Program-made: the position numbers and the translations under genes
Notes under the pieces: generated by a model
Databases searched by the model: none
What the model was told of the DNA's origin: nothing
The model's input: the letters and a program-made list of their open reading frames with translations, nothing else
Part shown: positions 45,486-56,089 of the stretch, in pieces
Numbering within the stretch: the first letter of the stretch is position 1
Layout of the letters: each line of letters opens with the position of its first letter
NCBI GenBank assembly: GCA_036346375.1
Contig: CM070520.1
Location: 46,147,854-46,211,853 of the forward strand
Length of the DNA: 64,000 nt
Origin: Guadua angustifolia
Taxonomy: Eukaryota > Streptophyta > Magnoliopsida > Poales > Poaceae
Direction: 5' to 3'

Positions 45486-48459
45486 TGTCGGGGCCCGGAT
45501 TTGCAAATCCGAACCCTCTGTGTATTCTGCACTAGTCGGGATCATGCTAGTGCACACGGTGGAAATATAGATGACATATCATTCCATATATCGAAATAAC
45601 TAAGAAGAAGCAAATTATTATTGAATAAAGCAAGCGACCTTATGGTCAAGGTTCATACACCTATGCCTCTTGGCTTAAGAAACAAATAAAACTGTTGCAA
45701 TAGAAATAAGATAACTTGGGCTATTCGACATGCCACAGGCAATCGTCTGGGGAAACGCCATCCTAGTCGACATAGTCTTCATAGTACTCCTCCTCTTGAT
45801 ATTCATTACCTGGTCCTTCCTCAATAACTGAACAACAAGGGCATAAAGCCGTGAGTACAAAACGTACTCAGCAAGCCATAGGAAAATGATGCAATATATT
45901 CATGCACGGCTTGACAAAGGATAGTCATAAGGTTCATTTGCGTAAAGCAATAACTTGAATTTAAATCTGATAAATAGATTGAAGGCATATTGATAGAAAC
46001 AATAGTAATAACTAGTAAATCAATGGTAGACAACATGAATAGAATGGCGAGGCATCACCCTACATCATCCGAAACAAGTCTCAACCACACAATTCAACAG
46101 TATAGCTTTAGACAATAAAACAACAGTGAACTCCCCGTTCACATTCCAACAGTTCCACATTTCAAGAAACACTCTATACCCTGTGTGAAATCTCCGGGCT
46201 TGTCCATGACCGCGGACACAGCTATTCGAATAGTTTTACACTCTGTAGAGGTTGTATAGCTTTACCCACAAGACACGGACATCTCTTAGTGCAATCGATA
46301 TTAACACACTTCCTTTGGTGTATCGCAGAGATATTATGACAAAGTCTTTACAATGCACGTCTAAACTCGGTACTGCCCTCTAAGGTTTCGCCCCTCGGGG
46401 CCTCCTCTTGAGCCATGTGAGTCTACCCATCCATCCCGGAACCCACACCAACAATTGGCAGTACTCAAGACTAGGCATTGCAAATTAATTAGCTAGGTTC
46501 GTCTCATACCGGACTTGTGGTTGCACGGTTAGGCCCAGTTCAATGGCGCACAAGATTAAGTCCTTAAGTTGTCTTAGGCAAGACAGTCACATCCCAGTGT
46601 GCTAGACAACACCCCCTTTACTACACGATCACTTGCCCAAGGAAAACATTTTGTTCAACCAAGACCAGTGGCATCCTCTACCATGGTACAACAAGTTTTA
46701 CAACAATGGCTAACGGCCACGATTCAATATCTCATTAAGTCAAGATTAACATTAATTCATATGTGATATGAATCCCATCGAACAACTAAGCATGGCTAAG
46801 CATAGCTACGATAACCCAATGTTGGTACTATAAATATGTCCAACTAATAATATTCCAACCTAAGGTTAACAATGGATACATGGCATTCCAATAATCAAGG
46901 TGGCATACTGGCAATCAGGTAATTAGCTACTCCCGTAAACTAGTATTGATACACAAATAGCATGCAATTGTATAAAACAAAATAATTTTGCATGCATAAG
47001 GTCAACATGATCAAAGGTTACAACTTGCCTTGCTGATCAAGCGCTGAATCTTGGTCTTCAAAGTCTCTGTTCGCTCCTTCGGGGTTCACGTCTATCGAAA
47101 AATAAAGCAACGAAACCAAATAAATACAAAACAGAGCCACAAACAAACTCAAAACTAAAAATAAATGGCTCTGGAAGGTAGAGCTCGATTTTACAAAAAT
47201 TTAGAAATTTGAATCGCTTTAATCGGAGTTCGTGAGCAAGAACGAACCTCCAGAAGATTTAATTCAGAGAAAAACTCAAAGGGTGACACGTGGCAGGACA
47301 TGATTGGTTGGAATTTTGGATTTTCTGGAAATTAAATAAATAAGAAAGGAATTTACTCTGACACGTGGGGCCCATATGTCAGAGACACGGTTCACGGTGA
47401 AGTGAGACCACCGAGGAAACTCAAGCTTGCGTGGTAGACCGGACGACGTGGCAGACACGTGGAAGGTTAGGGCGGACGTGGTAGACACGGGGTGCTGACA
47501 CGGCGTGGCTAACTAGGCACGGCACGAGATGTCCACGCGGCGTTCATCCGATGGCGGCTCGAAATCGAACGGCCGAGAAGTGAGGCGCGGGCGGGGAAAC
47601 ATGGCGCAATCCGGAGCGTCGGTGGACGATCGGATGGGCACGGTTGAGCGGCAGAGATCAACGATGAGGGGAGGCACAAGACTCACCGCAGAGAGAAAAC
47701 GGCAGCGGTGCGGCGAGAGACACACCAGATCGATTTAAAGAGAATGAAGATCCGGAAGAGGGCTTCGAGGTGAGTTCGGTCGTGCCAACGGCGACGATGG
47801 AGGTGCACCGGAGAGGCTAGGAAACGGAGGAGAAGTGCTCGGGTGATGGAAGAACTCCGACGAACTCGTGCGGTAAGAACGAGGAGGTCTCGGCAATGAG
47901 AAAGAAGCAGCGAGCGTGGCGGGCGGGAACCTCGTACGGGGTTTGGCGGCGCCATAAATAGGCTTGGGGAGGCGGGCTAGGCGCAAACGTTGAAAGGTGG
48001 CTAGGTTTAGGATTCACGACGGCGGCGGCGCAGTGAGGCGTTGTGGCCGAATCTCAGGGACAGTGTCGAGATCGATCAGGGGATGGAAGCGCCGCCGTAG
48101 CTAGGGCCTGAGACGGATCTTGTGAGGTGGGCTGAGCGGAGGAGGAAAACAGGCCGGGGCGGAGGGGAATTGGAACGAGCTGGTGAAGATTCGGCCCGAG
48201 ATGAATTTTGAGAAAATAAAAATGCCTTTTCATTTAAGAAATTTCCAGAAATTCAATTAAATACAAATAAATACCAAATAAATTCATAAAAATCTCCAAA
48301 AATACATAAAAATTCCTTGGAGCACAAGGAACCCAACAAAAACTAGAAATCTTCTCATTATTAGAAAATTCAATTTAAGCTTTGATTAATTCGAGCAAAA
48401 GGCAAATGGTTCATTTTTTATTTTAAACATTCCAAAACTCCAAATTTTGGGACATTACA
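45486..48459 (-). repeat. Solo LTR (Tekay-like) inserted in element D integrase
   Basis: 2,974 bp, TGTAATGTCCC...GGGCCCCGACA on the minus strand, flanked by a perfect 5-bp duplication CAAAA (45481-45485, 48460-48464). No internal domain or second LTR. Same family as the LTR at 44-1914. About 47270-48200 is GC-rich with many meaningless overlapping frames. Solo LTRs arise by recombination between an element's two LTRs. Confidence 0.93.
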
Positions 48460-49105
48460 CAAAATGACCCATGAGTCCACCTGCATGAGCTTCCTGCAAA
48501 AGTAGCAATCGAACAGAGCAATCTAAAATGCACAATTTGTTAGCCCAAAATAAAAACCCATCATGCAAATGGAATTTTTCCCAACCCTTTCCTTCACTAC
48601 ATTTTGAAAATGCTTTGGCAAAGTATAAGTCTTTGGAATACAATTCTTTGATACTTTCTAAGCCAAGAATTTTGACATCAAGATGGGAAAGCAAAGCATG
48701 GCGTCTAGATAAAGCATCGGCAACAACATTTTCCTTTCCCTTTTTGTACTTGACAGCATAGGGAAAAGACTCCATGAATTCACTTCATTTCGCATGCCTA
48801 CAGTTTAGTTTCAGTTGTCCTTTAAAATGTTTCAAAGATTCATGGTCTGAATGGATCACAAATTCTTTAGACCATAAGTAATGTTGCCATGTTTCCAAGG
48901 CTCTCACCAGTGCATATAATTCTTTGTCATAAACAGAATAATTCAATGTTGGGCCACTTAATTTCTCACTAAAATATGCAATTGGTCTATGTTCTTGCAT
49001 TAGCACTCCTCTAATTCCAATACCACTAGCATCACATTCTATTTCAAAGATCTTACCAAAGTCCGGAAGTGCTAGTAGAGGAGCAGATGTTAACTCAGTT
49101 TTCAA
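48460..49105 (-). pseudogene. Element D RNase H and start of integrase
   Basis: 49105-48785 encodes FEIECDASGIGIRGVLMQEH with the first catalytic Asp, RPIAYFSEKLSGPTLNYSVY and HSDHESLKHF, the gypsy RT-linked RNase H. 48775-48465 continues with YKKGKENVVADALSRRH and ends LLLQEAHAGGLMGHF, the first His of the integrase zinc region. The reading frame resumes beyond the solo LTR at 45485. Confidence 0.85.
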
Positions 49106-49287
49106 CCTTTGGAAAGCATCTTCTTGTGCTTATTCCCAATGGAAAGGCACGTCTTTCATAGTTAGATCATTTATCAGGGCAGCAATGGTGCTAAAGTCCT
49201 TCACAAATCGTCGATAGAAACCGGCGAGGCCAAGAAAGCTCCTCACTTGGCTTACATTTTGTGGAGGTAACTAATCACGAACAACAT

Positions 49288-50173
49288 TTACCTTCTCTTC
49301 ATCAACTTCACTCCTTGAGGTGAAACAACAAAGCCAAGAAAGACAACTTTGTCAGTGCAAAATGTGCACTTGGCAAGGTTAGCGTATAGCTTTTCCTTCC
49401 TTAGGACAGCAAGTACACAATTTATATATTCAATGTGTTCTTCAAGAGACTTTCTGTAAATTAGAATATCATTGAAGTAAACAACAACAAACTTGCTAAT
49501 GAAAACTCGAAGCACATGATTCATTAATCTCATAAAAGTACTTGGTGCATTTGTTAAACCAAAAGGTATGACAAGCCATTCATATATACAACACAAATTT
49601 TGTTTTGAATGTTGTTTTCCACTCATCTCCCTCTTTCATTCTTATTTGGTGATAGCTACTTCGCAAATCAATTTTGGAGAAAATGATAGAGCCACTTAGT
49701 TCATCAAGCATATCATCAAGTCTAGGTATTGGATGCCTATACCTAATAGTTATGTTGTTAATAGCTCTACAATCAACACACATTCTCCATTATCCATCCT
49801 TTTTTGGAACTAGCAAAATAGGGACAGCACAAGAGGAGAGACTTTCCTTTACATAACCTTTGTCAAGAAGGTCCTGAACTAGGCGTTGTATCTCCTTCCT
49901 TTCCTCTTGGTTGGTATGGTATGGTGATCGATTGGGTAGTGGCGCCCCTGGTACCAAGTCAATTTGGTGCTCAATGCCTCTTTTTGGTTGCAAACTGGGT
50001 GGTACTTCACCTGGAAATACATCCTCATAGCTCTGCAAAAGATCAAAGACAACACTTGGCAAAGTAGAGGATAAGTTGTTAGTCGATAGAATATTCTCCT
50101 TGTACATGAGTACAAAGAAAGTGCAATTGGTTTCTTTCAATTCTCTCATGTCCCCTTTTCTAGCCATCATCAC
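49288..50173 (-). pseudogene. Element D reverse transcriptase
   Basis: 50173-49790 holds the RT leader (SYEDVFPGEVPPSLQPKRGI, LPNRSPYHTNQEERKEIQRL, VPILLVPKKDG). 49783-49580 holds VDCRAINNITIRYRHPIPRL and SKIDLRSSYHQIRMKEGD with the first catalytic Asp. 49626-49288 holds the palm, where the usual YxDD box reads YFND, then FLGFVVSPQGVK. The stop between pieces and the altered active site indicate a dead copy. Confidence 0.85.
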
Positions 50174-50290
50174 TAAACCCTCTTTTCCTGTGGTTCGGTT
50201 AGTTTTAGCTGTGGAGTTTTATTTGGCTTTGGAATCACTCGCTCACTATGTTGGTGGTATTCTCTCAAGTGTTTCTCGCTCTCTGAAGGA

Positions 50291-52322
50291 ATGAGCTGGC
50301 CTAGAGGGGGGTGAATAGGCAACTCTTCAAATTTTAACTTCTTAGTTACAATTAACTACTTACCTTAAGAGAAACACTCAGTACAATAAGTAACAGAAGT
50401 AAAACACAAATAATGATAACAACGAAAGCAACAACAATGAAGTAAAGCACAAATGAGACAAAGATGTATCCCGTGGTTCAGAGCCTTTCTCCTACTCCAC
50501 GTTGAAGCACTTCTTTCGAAGTATTGCTTCTCTAAAGCTTATCGCAGTAGCTTTGGTGCTCACTTGGGTAGCTCTTTTACCACTCCAGTAAGGTGAGCTC
50601 CAAACCTTTCACAGCAAAAGTGGCCTTCCACAATCTCCTTTGGACAGGTCGCACTTTTCACTTCCTCCAAGCTGTCTAGGATCACCAAGATCCAAGAGTA
50701 ATAAACTTTGCACAAGTTCTGTCTCTTGGTTGACGCACAAATCTCACAGCTAGACTTAAGCTTGGAGCTAAACACTTAGAAATGTTGAGAATTTTGAGTT
50801 TGAGAGTAAAGCACAGACTCTTTGTAAGAATGAGAGCTCTTTTGAATGCTAAAATATCAAGGAGTTCATAAAGTCCTATGGTAGATGGCTTAGGAAATGC
50901 GTATATAGGCATTTGGAATGAATATTGCCGTTACACCTACCACTGTGACCATTGCAACGTGTCAGAGAATAAAAAACAGCTTAAAACACGTTTATAATGG
51001 ACTAAGCAAAAAGACTTAGTGATACTGATCATGTGTATCATGGACCAATTTAAGATGTTTACGACGGACTAAATAATTTGGTCCGTCATACATAGGAGTT
51101 TCAGAGAATTTGGTCCGGCATAGGAATGAGAGAGTTACATGTATGCCGGACCAAAATATTTGGTCCGTCATATATGGAAGTTTCTGAGATCAGTAGCTAA
51201 GGACCTTTTTGACAAAGAATAAGTTTAATCAAGAGAATTTCTTTAGCAATTGATTAAACTTTGTGTTAACAATATTTGGTTCGACATAGATAGGAAATTT
51301 CTCGAATGAGGAATATATTTTTAACTACAGACTTAATGAGAAGATTTCAAGGTTTTAGTTCGGCAAAAAGATTGAAACTTTCGAATGAGCACCGGACTAA
51401 AAACTTTAGTCCATCATAGATGGAAGTCTGAGAAGTTTTTTGGTCTGTCAAAGGAATATGAATTTATATGTACGCCGGACCAAAATATTTGGTCTGTCGT
51501 AGATGCAAATAACTTGACTGCAAGTCTTTTTCAAGGAAATTTCACTACAGACTAAAGTATGTGAGAATAAGAGGTTTTGGTCCGATGTGAATATATAGAA
51601 CTAGATCAGAATTTTGACAAAGAAGTTATTCAATGTAGTACTAAAAGTACTCTGATCTGAGAAAAAAGACTTTGGCTAGGTTTGCGACAGATTTAAGAGA
51701 TGAACAACTGAATTTTAGTCCGTCGTAAGATTGAACTTTTATATGAAGAAGGATTTTAATTCAAGGAGTAGAATGACTAAGAGTTTTGGCTCCAAGTGGT
51801 CTAATTTAGGCCCCGTTTGGCAACTTGGAACCGGACTATTTCTTTTAGAATCTGAAATAAATCCAACCAAACGGAATAGAACTCGGAACGTTTCAAAGCG
51901 AATCGTTTCTGATTTTTACATGCCGTGGTCGAATCGGCTAGCAACCCGTTCCTCCAGATTCTGATTCTACCTGAAACGTTTCTACCAAGAATCCGAAACC
52001 GTTTCCGTTTCTACTAGAATCTGGAACCGTACCAAACGGGGCCTTAGCTTTATGACCCAATTTACTAACTTGTGCAAAGTCCCCCTTTATAGTACAGCCA
52101 AACTGTAAATAATCCTAGCTATTTGGCTTGAATCAACTCCCAAGCCATAAACTAGTAATAAAGTACCTTAATCTTGTTTGACTATCTTGCTTCACTTATG
52201 CTTTCAGCCCTTGCTTTATACTCATAATGAATATTGGCTTAGTCATCATCACCAAAACCATATTATTAAACAGTAATAAGGAATTAGGGGCCCTAGATGC
52301 TATCACTCTCTCTCTCTCTCCT
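50291..52322. mobile_element. Unclassified insertion between protease and RT of element D
   Basis: D's coding is lost at about 50290 and resumes at about 52325. The insertion starts near 'ggcctagaggggggtgaata', a segment I have seen at the edge of grass LTR-type repeats. Between 51040 and 51730 it carries degenerate palindromes of 'ggacca...tggtcc' type (for example GCCGGACCAAAATATTTGGT), more like a CACTA array. A (tc)n run at 52305-52322 marks the right edge. A MITE is nested inside. No coding and no duplication identified. Confidence 0.45.
51809..52043. mobile_element. Tourist-type (PIF/Harbinger) MITE
   Basis: Perfect 12-bp inverted ends GGCCCCGTTTGG with a TTA duplication (51806-51808, 52044-52046). 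235 bp, non-coding. Confidence 0.9.
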
Positions 52323-52324
52323 TT

Positions 52325-52762
52325 CTTTTTTGATCATCCATCAAAACTTCTTCTAGTGTTAAAGGAAGCAATGATATGCACTCTCCTTTATACATAAAAG
52401 AAGTCAGTTGGCTCGACTACTAATCTGAACATCATGATCAAATAACCTTGGTCATCCCAACAACAATTGACATGCTTGCATTGGAACCACGTCACACTCT
52501 ACTTGATCTTGGAACTTCCCAATCGAAAAAGGAATTGTCACAATATTACTAACTTTCAATGAGCCACAGTCATTAAGCTATTGCATCTTGTAGGGACTAG
52601 GATGTTGCCTTTACTTCAGCTTTAGTCTCGACCAAATCTGAACTAGCAATGTTGTTGCAACTACCATTATCAACAATGATCCGACATACCTTCTCCTTTA
52701 TAGTGCCACGAGTGTGGAAGATATTATGTCGTTGTCCTTTATCCTCTTTTGCAACAGTAACA
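52325..52762 (-). pseudogene. Element D protease region
   Basis: Frame with EKVCRIIVDNGSCNNIASSD, where the D-[ST]-G catalytic triplet position reads DNG. It is followed by sequence in other frames matching the rest of the domain (near 52500-52390), and by LLPLTLEEVLMDDQ at the edge of the insertion. It would mature the polyprotein. Confidence 0.65.
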
Positions 52763-54298
52763 CTAAGCACACGGCGAGAAATAAAATAATTGGTGAGAAA
52801 TAAAATAATTGTTATCTCTTTCATCAGCTTCAATGTCACACACATCCTCATCATCTGTCTCCGCCTCCTCTCGTTTATGTTCTTCTCCATCACTTTCAGA
52901 TTCCCACTGCCCTTCATCATTCACAATCATCACCCTCCTGCTAGGACATTCTAAAGAAATATGCCCTCGCCCCTTACACTTGAAACACTTGATGTCTCGG
53001 TTCCACTTGGGAGCTGGTGTAGCAAATGATGCTCTAGTAGATGCAGCAGGGCGCCTATTGCTGTTGTGATCAACCGGTAATGTTGTCGAAGAAGCTGAAG
53101 GCTTACCACTAGTAGCACGAATTGATGGACTATTAGTTGTATTTTGAAATTGCGAACCTCCGTGGGATTGACTTGGTTGAGAATGAAGCCAAGGTGTTGT
53201 AGCTAAACGACTTGTCAAAGGACAAGAAGTTCCAGGGTGCCGAATCTTTCTCTCAGTTCGCTTTGCTTGATCCACTAGATCCTGCAGAGTGTTGTATGGA
53301 AACATCTCAACAAAATCAGAAATTTCAGCATTAAGACCATGCAAAAACCTGGCCATTTTAGATTCTTCATTTTCTTGGATCCTTGCACGAATTAAGAGAC
53401 TCTCCATCTCTTTATAATAAATAGTCTTCCACAGTGCGTGATCCTTGCATAAGGCGTTGTAGCTTATTGCGGAGATCTCGTTGATATTGTGATGGTACAA
53501 AGGACGTCTCATCACACGCTTCATGTGCCCCCATGTATTGATGTAATCTAAGCCCAACTGATGTTGGTTTTGCTGCACTTGGTTCCACCATGTTAGTGCA
53601 TAACCAGAAAATTCAACACAAGCAAGATTTAGCCTCTTTGCATGGGAGAAGTTATGTATGCGGAAGATTTGATCACATTGCTCCTTCCACTCAAGATAAA
53701 CATCGGGGTCTTCCTTTCCAGTGAATTTGGAGATACTTATCTTGACTCGAGCGGCACTATCAGGATCATCTTAACCATGGCGACCATGACGATAATTGTC
53801 TTCACATTGAACAATGCCACAACAAGGTGATGGTGGCTGTCCATATCCTTCATTGTCATCATAAACACCTTCATAAACCTCATATTCACCCTCAAGATCA
53901 TGCCCAGCCATCATGTGACCATTGTCGAAGTGCACACAAGGACCATAACCTAACCTGTGAGCACCATGTCCTTATTGCATAGGAATAGCACCAACTCCAT
54001 GACCATAGGTAGCAGCTGCAGCCCAAGCATTGGCATTGTGATGAGCCCGATGGTTAAGATTGTTGTGCTCATCTCTAGCATGGGATCCAATAGAGTTCTC
54101 ATCACCATCTTCGGCTATTTGGTCAATAGGGTTCAGTTGATGTGGCACTCCACCACCGACAGCTGGAAGGTGCTCTGTGAGCATCCTTTGCATTGCTTCA
54201 AGCTAGGTATCATGCATTTGTCGTAATTCAGCACGCTTTACTAGGGCTTTGGGTTCACCATTATTTCCTCTATGAACAATTGACTGAGATCCTGCCAT
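52763..54298 (-). pseudogene. Element D gag with CCHC zinc knuckle
   Basis: ATG at 54298 (MAGSQSIVHRGN). The N-terminal half has at least three stops (near 54214, 53973, 53773). 53578-52763 is open for 271 codons and includes capsid-like ARFLHGLNAEISDFVEMFPY and the zinc knuckle CFKCKGRGHISLEC (C-X2-C-X4-H-X4-C) near 52985-52945. A Glu/Asp-rich tail follows. Gag packages the element RNA. Confidence 0.85.
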
Positions 54299-54904
54299 GT
54301 TAGTAAGGATAATATAGTGGATAGGAAAAATTTGTGGAATCGCACAACCTCACCTCCTACTTACCAATGTTCTTATGCGTCCTCGTTAGATCGCGATTGT
54401 GCAATGTGGTAGTAACCGGAAGTGATTAAGCAATTGAATAATAGGGATCAAAAGAATTTTTAGCCTCGGTTTATAGTGGAGTTCCGTGGGCTAAACAAAG
54501 AAAAGGCTTTGTAGTACTGAAATCAAGTGGAAGCTATGCAAACAAAGCAAGTAAATAAATTTGACAATCACATCATCTACTAGTTGCAATGCATTATTTT
54601 GCTAATATTTTTTTCACGCTTCTTTTTTCTTCTTCTAACTTTTTTTAAACTATTTTCTTCTCTTCTTTTTTTTACGAACAATCAATTATGACTAGATATG
54701 ATAGAAGTTCAGCACAAAAAATCTTTGATATGAATAAAATAACAACTTGCAATGTGCAACACTAAAATTTCAGTACCACAACAGAGGTTTTGGTTTTCTT
54801 TTTGTGGCTTTTGGTCTCTAAGACAAGAACAAGAACACGAGGAACACAAGTAACAAGGATAACAAAGGATAATAAAAGATAGAAGATCCTATCGTGTCAA
54901 CAGA

Positions 54905-54916
54905 AGCTCTGATACC
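54905..54916 (-). promoter_or_regulatory. tRNA-iMet primer-binding site of element D
   Basis: On the minus strand TGGTATCAGAGC, complementary to the 3' end of initiator tRNA-Met. It lies three bases after the LTR end CCACACCA. Confidence 0.85.
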
Positions 54917-54919
54917 AAA

Positions 54920-55406
54920 TGGTGTGGGGGTGGATCACTATTGCGCCAACGCATATCAGTTTCTCCACAAGGATGGCCTGATCTTCACAGCATAGGATAG
55001 AACAAGGATAGCTAGCTGTGAACAGCCCGGGTAACTAGCTTTATACCTACCAAGGTTGGCTGCAACCCGTACGATGGGGAAGACGATCCGAAGGTACAAG
55101 AACATCGACCCGTTGTCCGAACAATCACAGAACCACAAACCGGAGCTAACCCACACAAACGGCTGGAACCGTAGAGCACGAATTAGGGGGACCCATAAAG
55201 ATCCTTCCCACAAATCCAAGAGCCGTAAAGATCCTTCCCACAAATCCAAGAGAACTCACAAGAGCAATGATAGAGGAACAACTAGCAATCTTGCTATGAT
55301 AGCTTACAGCTGAAATGGGTTTGATCTTTGTTACAAAAGACTTAGAGTGCTTATTGGCTATTTATACTAGGAACAACCTTCCTAGTTTAGGTGTGAAAGC
55401 AAATCA
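54920..55406 (-). repeat. 5' LTR of element D (inner part)
   Basis: Ends CACACCA next to the primer site. A TATA-like TATAAATAG sits on the minus strand at 55358-55366. A 'taaagatccttcccacaaat' unit is doubled at 55195-55250. CACTA #2 splits the LTR at 55407. Confidence 0.75.
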
Positions 55407-55780
55407 CACTACTACAGAACCGACCTTTACTACCGGCCTATCAAGATGCGGTTGATCGTCTAACCGGACCGATAGTTAGATCGATCCGGTTCAACGGCTA
55501 CAGAACTGAGGGAGGCGATTAGTACCGGTTGAAGACACGAACGCATCGATGAGATCACATCGATCTGGTTCTTGTCCTGAACCCAGTACTATTTAGTGGG
55601 TGCTAAATAGTACGGTTCGTGTTACTAACCGATCGATGTGATCTCATCAAGACGGTTCGTGTCTTCAACCCAGTCTCGAGCCCCAATTTAAACTTCTTCC
55701 TCCTCCGCTCTGCGGACCAGATCATTCTAGTCTTGCGAAAAAACGGTGGAGCTTGCCAAGAGCTTGAAGGGAGGGGAGGT

Positions 55781-56080
55781 GCTGCCAAAATTTCAAAATT
55801 TTGGTCATTTTACTCACAACCAAGGTAGCTAAGGTTAGTAATATCATTCCTCACTTCATTTGGTGTTAAATGGAGCCTCTTTTTTGCTTGAATTATGAAG
55901 AAAATTTGATCTTTTCCCATGATTGATCAAAGATTATGAATGTAGAGGAGGTGCTGCCCAAATTTCAAAATTTTGGTCATTTTACTCACAACCAAGGTAA
56001 CTAAGGTTAGTAACATCATTCCTCACATCATTTGGTGTTAAATGGAGCCTCTTTTTTGCTTGAATTATGAAAAATAAGAA
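55781..56080 (+). repeat. 172-bp tandem duplication upstream of the CACTA #2 gene
   Basis: Copies start at 55781 and 55953, sharing 'atttcaaaattttggtcatt' through 'cttttttgcttgaattatga' with few differences. Confidence 0.88.
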
Positions 56081-56089
56081 CGCTGAATC

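Larger units (their letters stand above)
44602..55406 (-). mobile_element. Element D: Ty3/gypsy retrotransposon, multiply interrupted
   Basis: Minus-strand order: LTR, primer site, gag with zinc knuckle, protease, RT, RNase H, integrase. The integrase C-terminus is cut off at 44602 by element C's LTR, so the 3' LTR is missing. Three later insertions split it: CACTA #2 in the LTR, an unclassified insertion between protease and RT, and a solo LTR in integrase. The tRNA-iMet primer site and the domain order support a gypsy element. The lineage is not settled. Confidence 0.85.

Noticed and set aside
47513..48017. Several overlapping open frames in GC-rich sequence
   Set aside because: They lie within the solo LTR and lack any domain.
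52809..53069. Plus-strand frame opposite element D gag
   Set aside because: Shadow of the gag frame with its zinc knuckle on the minus strand.
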